The notes beneath the pieces are model-generated. The model saw nothing but the letters and a program-made list of their open reading frames with translations, did not search any database and was not told the DNA's origin. Position numbers and translations under genes: made by a program. Below are positions 36,371-45,375 of a DNA stretch of 64,000 nt, in pieces. Source of the stretch: Plebeiibacterium sediminum (GTDB lineage Bacteria; Bacteroidota; Bacteroidia; Bacteroidales; Marinilabiliaceae); NCBI RefSeq assembly GCF_026013605.1, contig NZ_JAPDPJ010000012.1:49231-113230 (forward strand), read 5' to 3'. The number at the start of each line of letters is the position of its first letter. Within the stretch, counting starts at the first letter, position 1.

Positions 36371-38425
36371 CTAATTCAGTGTAATATTAAACACAAAGGT
36401 AACCTGATACTGTGAACCATTTTTGGTGTAAACCAATGCCTGTTTTACGGTATATTGATCACCAGAAACAGATTTACCGGGATACTGTCCAATACTAAAT
36501 TCAAAATTGCTTAATGTGAGTTCTGTAAAAATCTTACTGTCGTTATTTTCACCCCATGATATAACATCACCATTACCAGCATACCAAAATCCATAACCAT
36601 TTGCTGATGTTTCATACTTAAGTGATCCTGAAGATTCCACAGCGGCAAAAGCAATTTTTCCTTCCTGAGGTGTTGAGTTGGCATCTAATACGATACCTGA
36701 AATTGCAGATGGTTGCATCACAAAAGCCTGTGCTATTTTTGATATATCTCCGTTGCTATAAAGGTTAACAGTTGTACCTGTATATGCATCTGAAACATCA
36801 AAAGAAACATCGTATGTCAACGTCATATTTTCTGGTGTTGCATTTTCATCAATTGTTATATTACCCAAAAGATCTGTATTGGTAAATCTAACTTTATAAG
36901 GCCATTGGTCATCATTGGATTCATCATCATCCCACGGATGAGATTTGTAAGTGGTTGGTGCACCTAATACTACCAGCCAAAGATTCTCACAATTTTCAGG
37001 TATGGTAAACTCAATATCATCTGAAACTTTACTATTCATCTCACCATATACCCGGGTTCCATCATTTAATAAAGCCACATAACCGTATCTGTAACCGGCT
37101 CTGGTTTGCGATGTATTGTTGTAAATCGTAGTTGTTAAAACATTTTCACCAACATTATATTGTCCCGGATCCTTTGCTGCTAATGCTGATCCCGGAGTTA
37201 ATGCAACAAAAGATGTACTTACTACTGTACCTGCTTTCGGAACATTCAAAGGTATCACATTATATCCTGTTGATCCCGGACATTTACTATAAGCCACCTG
37301 ATAATATCCATCTTCATTTTGATAAAATTTATATGAATATTTCCCAATATAATTGGCTCCTATGCTGCGAATGGCATCCAAATCCCAGGTAACCATTTTG
37401 GATGCAGCATCATAAAGTTCTGCGTTCATCTCCTCAACAGTCAGACTATTTAAACGCATATACGTTTCAATAGGATCTTCAGGACCCATGGATGCTCTCC
37501 AAATCTTTCCAATATAGTCAATGCCATGTTTCTCTGTCCAGTAATACTGCAGCCAATAACTGGCATAACGTTGCATTTCATGACAAAAATGACGATGATA
37601 ATTAGTCATGTACTCATCAAAGTTATATGAAGTAAAAGCTTCATCTGGGTAGCTTTGAAATGATTGCCATTGGGCACACTGTTCCCAAAAGGCATTTCCG
37701 CCATTTCCACCATAACCATATCTGAATCCACGATTAAAATCGTTAGTAATGCCATTATAGTTTAATAAATCAGAATAGGTTTGATACTGAAAGCTATGAC
37801 CTATCTCATGAGCTATAGTAGATCCGACAGGTTTACATGTACCTGGATTTACCCATAAAGCGCCTATCACATCATCATATCCACTACCAGTAGCAAGCCA
37901 TTCTGCTTGGTACAGCAGATAAATCTCCATCTTATATTTATCCAGGTTTGAAACTCCATGTCCAATTGTTGCAAAGCCTAAAGTATTCACATTTATATCA
38001 TAAAATTCTTCTGCCTTTTCTAATAAATCGTCAATATCAACTCTTAATGCTTCAGGTACAGAAGCTGCATTGGGATCATCTCCAAACCCTTCTTCCCAAA
38101 ACACAAAAAAGTGATCAGATTGTCTGCTCCTGACAAAGGACCATTTACTATCACTTCTTAGCATATTCATATCTGCAAATTCAGCTGGCTTATAAAACTT
38201 ATCAAAATCAGCAATATCAGATTCTGTTAATATTACAACACCTTCAGTATTCTCATTATCATATCCTGAGTCATCATCTTCTGAATCTTCTCCGGTTACA
38301 ACATCCTGTATTTTTTCTCCTCCATCGCAACCCGATAATAATCCGGAAAAAACGATTAGAAAAACAAATAAAATAATATGGCATAAGCCGGCATTTGCCG
38401 ACTTATGCTTAGTAATTACTGTCAT
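36371..38425 (-). CDS. DUF6055-like lipoprotein with C-terminal DUF4859-like domain
   Basis: 684 residues. A lipoprotein signal ends GLLSGC, followed by a Gly/Asp/Glu-rich linker (about 35-70). The DUF6055-like part has IAHEIGHSFQYQ (206-210), NAFWEQCAQWQS, GYRYGYVALLNDGTRVYG and LWLVVLGAPTTY, paralogous to the 34862 gene. The last 140 residues match the DUF4859 pattern (NGDVISWGENN, SIGQYPGKSVSGDQYTVKQALVY, FNITLN). It is probably anchored on the cell surface through its Cys. A gluzincin-type zinc site looks intact, but activity is unproven. Separated by 135 bp from the shorter paralogue. Confidence 0.7.
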   Translation of the reverse strand: MTVITKHKSANAGLCHIILFVFLIVFSGLLSGCDGGEKIQDVVTGEDSEDDDSGYDNENTEGVVILTESDIADFDKFYKPAEFADMNMLRSDSKWSFVRSRQSDHFFVFWEEGFGDDPNAASVPEALRVDIDDLLEKAEEFYDINVNTLGFATIGHGVSNLDKYKMEIYLLYQAEWLATGSGYDDVIGALWVNPGTCKPVGSTIAHEIGHSFQYQTYSDLLNYNGITNDFNRGFRYGYGGNGGNAFWEQCAQWQSFQSYPDEAFTSYNFDEYMTNYHRHFCHEMQRYASYWLQYYWTEKHGIDYIGKIWRASMGPEDPIETYMRLNSLTVEEMNAELYDAASKMVTWDLDAIRSIGANYIGKYSYKFYQNEDGYYQVAYSKCPGSTGYNVIPLNVPKAGTVVSTSFVALTPGSALAAKDPGQYNVGENVLTTTIYNNTSQTRAGYRYGYVALLNDGTRVYGEMNSKVSDDIEFTIPENCENLWLVVLGAPTTYKSHPWDDDESNDDQWPYKVRFTNTDLLGNITIDENATPENMTLTYDVSFDVSDAYTGTTVNLYSNGDISKIAQAFVMQPSAISGIVLDANSTPQEGKIAFAAVESSGSLKYETSANGYGFWYAGNGDVISWGENNDSKIFTELTLSNFEFSIGQYPGKSVSGDQYTVKQALVYTKNGSQYQVTFVFNITLN

Positions 38426-38434
38426 AGATTTATA

Positions 38435-38611
38435 TTATTCTAGTGTGATGTTTATATACATACGTATAAATTTACTTTCATCACTCGTATCTCTATATCC
38501 AATTCTGATTGTATATTCACTTCCTGCAGATAATTCAGGTGCTCTACCTACATATAACACCTCATCATCAATACTTGTCTCTGCAAATAAATGACTAACG
38601 TCTCCATTCAT
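38435..38611 (-). pseudogene. Out-of-frame DUF4859-like C-terminal fragment
   Basis: An ATG at 38611 opens 58 codons that overlap the end of the DUF1735-like gene by 17 bases in another frame and end at 38435. The peptide starts NGDVSHLF and ends RMYINITLE. It lines up by eye with the end of the DUF4859-like domain of the next gene (NGDV..., Y-V/I-G...P, G-x-x-Y-T, N-I-T-L). It has no signal peptide. The options are a gene remnant, a domain that was fused to the DUF1735-like protein and is now frameshifted, or a sequencing indel in the GTAAATG stretch at 38609-38615. Confidence 0.6.
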
Positions 38612-40028
38612 TTACTCCATCTCTAATCCTATTTCTCCATACCATTGAAGAAGAAACATCTGTATAATGATCTTTGCCGATATAATTAATTCTGTAATTC
38701 AAATTAAATGTATTACTTTCTTTATCAAATGAATTACCATCTAACATCGTAATTTTCTCTATCGGTTCTTGTTCATATCCGGACAGCTTAGATTTAATAC
38801 CCCAAACTTTCCATTCGTGAATTCCTTGAGATTCTACAGCTATAAAATGTAATCTTATTTTATCAGTTATCACAGGTTTAAATGTTGTAACGTTAAACAT
38901 ATCCTTCTCTCCTCCCAAAGCAGGAGTATCTCCTGAAAACTTTTCTTTATTACCATAATCCTCAGCAGGCACAACCTCACCATTTATTACCGGATCTGAC
39001 AACAATTTCCATTCTTCAGTTTCTGAATCCCAGTATTCAACATATGAGTTATATGGGATCAATATTCCTCCATTATCAGTCCACCAATAAACTTCTGATT
39101 TAGATATTTCATAATACTGAGGAAAATCATATTGCACCCAGTTCCATGTTTCTGCATTTGGCCAGTTTCCATATGCTCCCCCTTCGCTCTTTGTTTCTGA
39201 ATTAGAAGGTTCCTGTCCATCATGAATGGCGTCAAGATTTTCCCAATCTGAAACAGATGACGTAGTAGATGTACTTGATAAGGCAACATTTTCTTCAACA
39301 ATCATTTCTGGAACCTTAGGCACATACTCCATATAAATGGAATTGGACTGATCAACCATTAATTTAGCCATATAATCCTCACCTATACCATTAAGTAATC
39401 CATTAATTAAAATGGTATCTAAGTCATATGTACTTGCGGTTATTACATTTTCAAATGAGCCTGCATTTAGTTCCTCATCACTACTGCTATAAGTCGTAAA
39501 AGACCCCTTATGATTATAAAAACCTTCATAATGATTGATGTACTTTAATGTTAATATCTGCGTGCTTTTAGTTGAAAGTATTGAGTCTTCAGATGTCCTG
39601 ATTAATCTTATTGGCAATGCATATTTATATTCCAAAGCCTTAGTATCATTAACAAAAGCTGCAGAATCAAGAGATAAGGTTACTCGACCAATATAATCCC
39701 CTGATGGTATTTCAAATTTTTCTGTATTGCTTAATGTGTAGTAATTTGAAGGTAATAATTCAAAGTCAGTTCCATCCAAAATACTCTCGTCTATTTCATA
39801 TTCAACCCACCTATTGGAGTTATTTTCTAATATTCCACCTAAATACACTCCAATATCCAGTTTCATACCCTCATCTTTAACTACAGTACGCGCCAAAACA
39901 CCTTCAATATCCATTCCTCCGGTTGCATTAGAAAATGCTACTGTGGAATATGGATAATCAAGTCTATATTCATCATAACAACCAGACAAAACGCATACTA
40001 ACAACAGGAATAAAATAATATATCTCAT
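38595..40028 (-). CDS. DUF1735-like surface lipoprotein with inserted discoidin-like module
   Basis: 477 residues. Lipoprotein signal (VCVLSGC). The first 240 residues have the beta-rich DUF1735 layout usual for the lipoprotein gene after susD, with YALPIRLIRTSEDSILS typical of the family. A module (about 247-410: WNWVQYDFP, SKSEVYWWTDNGGI, GIHEWKVWG) is inserted, and the family C-terminus (WRNRIRDGVNEWRR) resumes. The same module is at the end of both GH127 enzymes and inside the neighbouring SusD. The product probably binds glycan at the cell surface. The stop at 38595 may be natural, but a DUF4859-like sequence continues in another frame. Confidence 0.75.
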   Translation of the reverse strand: MRYIILFLLLVCVLSGCYDEYRLDYPYSTVAFSNATGGMDIEGVLARTVVKDEGMKLDIGVYLGGILENNSNRWVEYEIDESILDGTDFELLPSNYYTLSNTEKFEIPSGDYIGRVTLSLDSAAFVNDTKALEYKYALPIRLIRTSEDSILSTKSTQILTLKYINHYEGFYNHKGSFTTYSSSDEELNAGSFENVITASTYDLDTILINGLLNGIGEDYMAKLMVDQSNSIYMEYVPKVPEMIVEENVALSSTSTTSSVSDWENLDAIHDGQEPSNSETKSEGGAYGNWPNAETWNWVQYDFPQYYEISKSEVYWWTDNGGILIPYNSYVEYWDSETEEWKLLSDPVINGEVVPAEDYGNKEKFSGDTPALGGEKDMFNVTTFKPVITDKIRLHFIAVESQGIHEWKVWGIKSKLSGYEQEPIEKITMLDGNSFDKESNTFNLNYRINYIGKDHYTDVSSSMVWRNRIRDGVNEWRR

Positions 40029-40066
40029 AATAAATAATTTTTTGTGTTTAATCTATATTTGACCTG

Positions 40067-42247
40067 TTACCAACCTCTATTTTGTTTCAGGTTCTTCATT
40101 ATCAATGTTTGAGTATATGGAACTGGTATATATCTCATGTAATCTTGATATATATGCGATTCTACTGTTTCATATTTATAACTGTAGTTAGCAGGACTTG
40201 TCTGGATGCCCATTACTTGCCACTCAATTACACCGGTTGATTCGCTATTGCTCTTCATATAAAGCCTTATTTTACTTGTTTCAACGGCATCAAAAGTAGT
40301 CACATTCCATTCGTCAGCAGTTTTACCATAAGCGCTATAGTTCTTAACTTCTTCCCATGCATTACTTTCTTCATTCCAATATTCAATAGATACTTCATCA
40401 GGTAATAAAATTCCACCTCCATCTGTAAACCAATATACATTTGACTGACTAATTGTATAAACATTGCTAGTACCTTCGGAGGTTAGGTATTCCGGAAATT
40501 CATACTGAATATATCTCTTTTCACCACTGCTATCCCAATTTCCATAAATACCATGATTATGATCAGCTGAATTCTCTGGTTCAAAACCATCTTTAATGCT
40601 ATTTACATCTTCCCATGATGACACAAAATCTGTTGACGCAACAGAACTTAATGCTATATTAAATTCTTCCTGTTCCAATGGTTCATCTGAAAATGTAATT
40701 TTAACTCCACTTACACTATGGTTCAAAGGTTCATTCCATCTTCTGATATCCCAAAAACGATGTCCTTCAAAACACAACTCGATCCTTCGTTCATTTTTTA
40801 TCAGTTCTCTAAACTCATCTGTACCTAAGCTTGCTACTTGATCTAAATATTCATCCTCATACTCTTCACTTGAAGGATTAGAATCTATTCCTGCTCTTTT
40901 TCTAATTTTTTGAATGGCTTGTAAAGCTGAAAAACCATAACTTTCATCAGTAGGACCATAAGCCTCATTTGCAGCTTCGGCAAAATTCATATATAATTCA
41001 TTTTTGCCAAGAAAAACATAAAAATGTACATCTGTTGTTACATCGCCTGGAGTGAGACGAACATCTTTACTCAACAATTTTTTCATGTAGTAACCTGTAC
41101 GTGTACCTTCTACACTTAAACCACCAGGTGCATCTGCACCTCCCTCAACAGTCTCGATATAAGTATCATTATATAAATCCTGATTAAAGAATATAAATCT
41201 TTCAAAGCGACCATCCCTATTATTATATGGTCGTGATGAGTTGTAAGTCCCACTCTCGGATAAAGGATAGCCATCCGAAGATGGAAAAGCATCAACTAAC
41301 TCTTGTGAAGGATTACATTCCCCGTTTCCATATATTGAAGGTGGATAATAAGTAGATTCCATCCAATTACCTGTCCATGTAGGATAAATCCAAATATAAT
41401 CAGAGCTTGTTGCTTCATTAAAGTTTCCAAAATCATCCAAATCAGATAAACCACCTGCTGCATTGATTGCAGCAGCAGCTGCCTCTGCTGCTCTTTGCCA
41501 TTTTGCCTGATCATAAGTTGAATATGCAGGACTTGCTGCATACAAATATGCTCGTGCTTTTAAAGCCATAGCAGCCAATGCAGATCCTCTACCACGATTC
41601 ATTAATCCTGTATACTCATCAGCTCCTGTCAAATAATCATTCGGCAACACCTTAATTGCGGAATCACAATCTTCTGCTATTTGTTGAACACAATCTTCAT
41701 AAGTATCTCTGGGTATATCCAGGTCTTCGTTCTGATCCATTACCCAAGTAACAATTGGAACACCTAAGGCTTCTGTTTCATCGCTTGCATAACCACCATA
41801 AGTACGTAGTAATTGCCATTGATACCACGCCCTTAAAAAATAGGCTTCCCCCATCCTATGAACATTTAAAACTGAATCCTTATATGAATCTGATACTTTA
41901 TAAATAAGATCCTTAGCATTTTCAATAAATAAATTAAGGTACCTTATGTTCTTATAACAATTCTCCCAATTTCCAATGCTATTATTCTGAACAGTCCATG
42001 AACCAAGAGCCAGTTGATTTGTACCGGGTGTTTTTGCCACAGCATTATCTGTAAAATATGATTCATATATAGGATAATATGCATTTAAATCAGCATAGGC
42101 TGTAGTCAAGATACCTTCACCATAAGTTGCATGGCTCCACAAGTCTTCGCTAGTTTGGTCTTGGATAGGTCTTGGATCTAAATATTCACAAGCCCCCATA
42201 AGCAAAACCATAACTACTGCTATTATTATGAATTTTAATTGCTTCAT
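40067..42247 (-). CDS. SusD/RagB-family lipoprotein with inserted discoidin-like module
   Basis: 726 residues, long for SusD (usually 500-600). Lipoprotein signal VLLMGAC. TPR-like helices include AYFLRAWYQWQLLRTYGG, and the family motif ELIKNERRIELCFEGHRFWDIRRW is at about 500. Before the final conserved IPVPYTQTLIMKNLKQNRGW tail sits a 150-residue insertion (about 530-678) with YIQYEFPEYL, SQSNVYWFTDGGGI and GVIEWQVMG, the module shared with the GH127 enzymes and DUF1735-like protein. It pairs with the SusC gene at 42264. As the outer-membrane lid of a SusCD importer, the extra module may add substrate capture. Confidence 0.9.
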   Translation of the reverse strand: MKQLKFIIIAVVMVLLMGACEYLDPRPIQDQTSEDLWSHATYGEGILTTAYADLNAYYPIYESYFTDNAVAKTPGTNQLALGSWTVQNNSIGNWENCYKNIRYLNLFIENAKDLIYKVSDSYKDSVLNVHRMGEAYFLRAWYQWQLLRTYGGYASDETEALGVPIVTWVMDQNEDLDIPRDTYEDCVQQIAEDCDSAIKVLPNDYLTGADEYTGLMNRGRGSALAAMALKARAYLYAASPAYSTYDQAKWQRAAEAAAAAINAAGGLSDLDDFGNFNEATSSDYIWIYPTWTGNWMESTYYPPSIYGNGECNPSQELVDAFPSSDGYPLSESGTYNSSRPYNNRDGRFERFIFFNQDLYNDTYIETVEGGADAPGGLSVEGTRTGYYMKKLLSKDVRLTPGDVTTDVHFYVFLGKNELYMNFAEAANEAYGPTDESYGFSALQAIQKIRKRAGIDSNPSSEEYEDEYLDQVASLGTDEFRELIKNERRIELCFEGHRFWDIRRWNEPLNHSVSGVKITFSDEPLEQEEFNIALSSVASTDFVSSWEDVNSIKDGFEPENSADHNHGIYGNWDSSGEKRYIQYEFPEYLTSEGTSNVYTISQSNVYWFTDGGGILLPDEVSIEYWNEESNAWEEVKNYSAYGKTADEWNVTTFDAVETSKIRLYMKSNSESTGVIEWQVMGIQTSPANYSYKYETVESHIYQDYMRYIPVPYTQTLIMKNLKQNRGW

Positions 42248-42263
42248 GTATTTAATTTTATAT

Positions 42264-45200
42264 TTAAAATTTGCATGTAAATCCTACAGTAACAGTCCTT
42301 AACAATGGATAACCAGAAATTCCAGCGTATAAGTTTTCTGGATGTAAACCATATTTTGTCAAATCTGAAACAGTGAATAAATTCTTACCTTGAACGAATA
42401 TTTTAAATTCATCCATCAATATTTTACGTGAAGATATTTTAGGCAAAGTATAACTTAGCTCAATATTCTTCAACATAAAATAAGATGCATCCTTTAACCA
42501 ATAAGATGAACTCTGATAGTTATTAGTTGATTGAACTGTTAATCTGGGATAATCATTTGTATAAGGATACCTGTCAAGCATAGGTTTAGTATAGTTGCTA
42601 CTTGTACCCATAACAGTAAAATACGGTGAATTAAGATAAGACATTTTACCATCCATTCGACCTGTTCCTATAACCTTTAGTCCTACTCCTTTATACTCCA
42701 ATGCAAGGTTAACACCATAATAAATACGAGGAGAATGCTCTCCTAAATCATGCCTATCCTTTTCATCTACAACATTATCATTATTATAATCAGAATATTT
42801 TATATCTCCAGGCTGTAGTGCTCCCCAACTTTGAGAGACAACTCTGGATTCAATTTCTTCTTCCGACTGAAATAATCCTTCAGACTGCAACCCCCAAATA
42901 TTATCCATTTCTTTACCTGACATTTTGCGATATTCTTCTAATGCCAAAGGTTCATCTATCACTACAATTTTACCTCTATTGTAAGTTGCATTGGCACCTA
43001 TCGAATACTTGAAATCTCCTATTTTATCAGAATATTGAATCAATCCGTCTATACCCCAATATTTTCTTTCACCAAAATTTGATGCTGGTAAGAAATCATA
43101 TCCACCATATAAAGATGGTGTTTCATACTGTTTTAGAGAAAAGTGTTTGGTTTCTTTACGGCTATAATAATTTGCTTCGAAGGCTAGCTTATTATCAAAT
43201 AAATTACTCTGAATTCCTACATTAAAAAACTGTACAACTGGCAATTCAAAATCACTGCTTCCGGCTTGCATAATATTGTAAATATTAACAGCATTACCTT
43301 TATTCCCCTCAATACCAGATTCCCATGTACCTTGCTGTTGCCAAAGTGTTTCAAACAGATAATAAGAATTAAAACCTGCTAATCCTACATATTCAATTCC
43401 CATTTTGCCATAAGAAGAATACAACTTAAGATAATCAACTACTCTACTGTCTGCTAAAAAGTCTTCCTTGCTCATAATCCAACCTGCGCCAAATGTTGGG
43501 TATAAATCAAAGCGGTTATCTTCTTTCAAAAACATACTTCCTGTGTAACTAAGATCTACCTCGGCTACATATTTACCATCATAAGCATAATTAGCTCTAA
43601 AACCCAGATCTTGTCTTTTTAATGGCTGATAATTTGCACTTGTATTTCTTATCTCTTCTAATAGTTGGAAATATGAAGCATTCATTGTTAAAGCATGCTT
43701 GTCAAAAGTTCTATCATAAGTAAACTGTCCATTAGCAGAGGTACGACGCAAGTAATTATTTCCACCTTCCGATAAATTAGGATCAACTTGCGCTTCAACA
43801 ATTCTCTCCACATCAAGTTCTCCGTTGTTATCAATCAGGCGAAATAAATCAGCAGTACCTCCTTTATTGTTAGTAATCATATTATTTACATCAAATGCAG
43901 CAGATGTCTTAAACGTTAATCCTTTTAACACATTACCTAAATTGATGATTAAATCAGCACTATTCTGGGTATTAAACTGAGCACTTTCTGCATATCCGGA
44001 ATATTTTAATTCATTTGTAATATTCGTTGGATAGTTATCGCTTATTATTAGCTTATCTTCATATGAAATAGGATGCGCATTTGATGGCATGTTAAACATA
44101 TCATAAAACATATCATATGGTTCGGCACCAGATCCATCATTTGCATACTTCCTTTTTCCATATACTGCAGATAAATTTACATTCATTTTCAACCAGTCAT
44201 TCATCCTGATATTTACATTACCTCTAATCTTATACCGGTTATACTTCATATCTTGACCAACTGCCTCAAGTCCATCTGTTCCAATGTAGTCAAGCATAGA
44301 AAAATAGTTCACATTTTCATCTCCACCTCTGAAGTTTACATTTGCTTTGCGAAACATAGAACGTTTTTTTACATATTCATCCTGATAATCAATATTAGGA
44401 TACTTTATTGGATCAGTATTATTTTTATACGCATCCAATACTGCAGAAGAATATATTGAACTTAAACCGTCATTATTCCGTCCCTCATTAACTAAAGTAG
44501 CATAATCATAGGCATCCAGATATTCTGGCAAACCAACAGGAGTATTAATTCCAACACTAGCAGATGCATTTATTTCATGTTTATAGGATATACCCTTTTT
44601 AGTTGTAATCCAAATAACAGGATTTGTACCACTTAAACCAAGTATTGCTCTTCCTGCCAAATCTCTTATTACATGAACACCTTCAACTTCGTCAACCGAA
44701 AGATCAGAAGCATCCCTTAAAACACCATCAATATAGGTAGAAGCAGCTACCCCCCTGACTGAAACAAAAATACTTTCAGCACCTGGCGTTGCACTATTTT
44801 GCTCAACTACCATTCCGGGAACCCTACCACTTAGTGCTTCTAAAAAAACAGTTGTTGGATATGTAGACAACTCTTCCCCTGAAACATAAGTAGAAGAAGA
44901 AACGGAGCGATCCATGGTCATTTTTTGATAAGGGAATTCTAATTCTCTTTCACCATCAATAATAAGCTCAGGTTTCAACTTTAACAAACTATCGTTTAAT
45001 AAGCCGTTTTCTATTTTTATAACCAAAGGTTTATATCCACGTGCAGCTATATATAAATGATCGGTAGAACCTGCAGCTACATTAATTTTAAATTTACCAT
45101 CTACATCAGTAACTGCCTTATTTTTCGCTACAAATGATGTTACTACAATATTTGTTACTGGATTATTATTATCATCCAATATTTTTGCAGTAACCAATGA

Positions 45201-45296
45201 TGTTGGCACCTCTCCTTTCTGCGCAACTGCTGTTGCATATTGCACCAGCACAATAACACACAGAATCAAGAGTTTATTAATATATTTTTTTTCCAT
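42264..45296 (-). CDS. SusC/RagA-family TonB-linked outer-membrane protein (second pair)
   Basis: 1010 residues with a signal peptide (VQYATAVAQ). A carboxypeptidase-regulatory-like N-terminal domain (about 30-110) precedes a divergent plug (LEALSGRVPGMVVEQN, GVAASTYIDGVLRD, EVEGVHVIRDLAGRAILG) and a barrel ending LLRTVTVGFTCKF. The usual VVxYGTQ TonB-box-like sequence before the plug is not evident. It lies 16 bp upstream of its SusD partner, and the gap to the preceding susD is 79 bp. It is expected to import large glycan or glycopeptide fragments into the periplasm. Confidence 0.93.
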   Translation of the reverse strand: MEKKYINKLLILCVIVLVQYATAVAQKGEVPTSLVTAKILDDNNNPVTNIVVTSFVAKNKAVTDVDGKFKINVAAGSTDHLYIAARGYKPLVIKIENGLLNDSLLKLKPELIIDGERELEFPYQKMTMDRSVSSSTYVSGEELSTYPTTVFLEALSGRVPGMVVEQNSATPGAESIFVSVRGVAASTYIDGVLRDASDLSVDEVEGVHVIRDLAGRAILGLSGTNPVIWITTKKGISYKHEINASASVGINTPVGLPEYLDAYDYATLVNEGRNNDGLSSIYSSAVLDAYKNNTDPIKYPNIDYQDEYVKKRSMFRKANVNFRGGDENVNYFSMLDYIGTDGLEAVGQDMKYNRYKIRGNVNIRMNDWLKMNVNLSAVYGKRKYANDGSGAEPYDMFYDMFNMPSNAHPISYEDKLIISDNYPTNITNELKYSGYAESAQFNTQNSADLIINLGNVLKGLTFKTSAAFDVNNMITNNKGGTADLFRLIDNNGELDVERIVEAQVDPNLSEGGNNYLRRTSANGQFTYDRTFDKHALTMNASYFQLLEEIRNTSANYQPLKRQDLGFRANYAYDGKYVAEVDLSYTGSMFLKEDNRFDLYPTFGAGWIMSKEDFLADSRVVDYLKLYSSYGKMGIEYVGLAGFNSYYLFETLWQQQGTWESGIEGNKGNAVNIYNIMQAGSSDFELPVVQFFNVGIQSNLFDNKLAFEANYYSRKETKHFSLKQYETPSLYGGYDFLPASNFGERKYWGIDGLIQYSDKIGDFKYSIGANATYNRGKIVVIDEPLALEEYRKMSGKEMDNIWGLQSEGLFQSEEEIESRVVSQSWGALQPGDIKYSDYNNDNVVDEKDRHDLGEHSPRIYYGVNLALEYKGVGLKVIGTGRMDGKMSYLNSPYFTVMGTSSNYTKPMLDRYPYTNDYPRLTVQSTNNYQSSSYWLKDASYFMLKNIELSYTLPKISSRKILMDEFKIFVQGKNLFTVSDLTKYGLHPENLYAGISGYPLLRTVTVGFTCKF

Positions 45297-45375
45297 ATTC
45301 CTAATCTTTTAAACTGAATATCCTAAAATTGTAATCTTCTATATTACATTTCAGATCTATATATCAGATTGTTAT

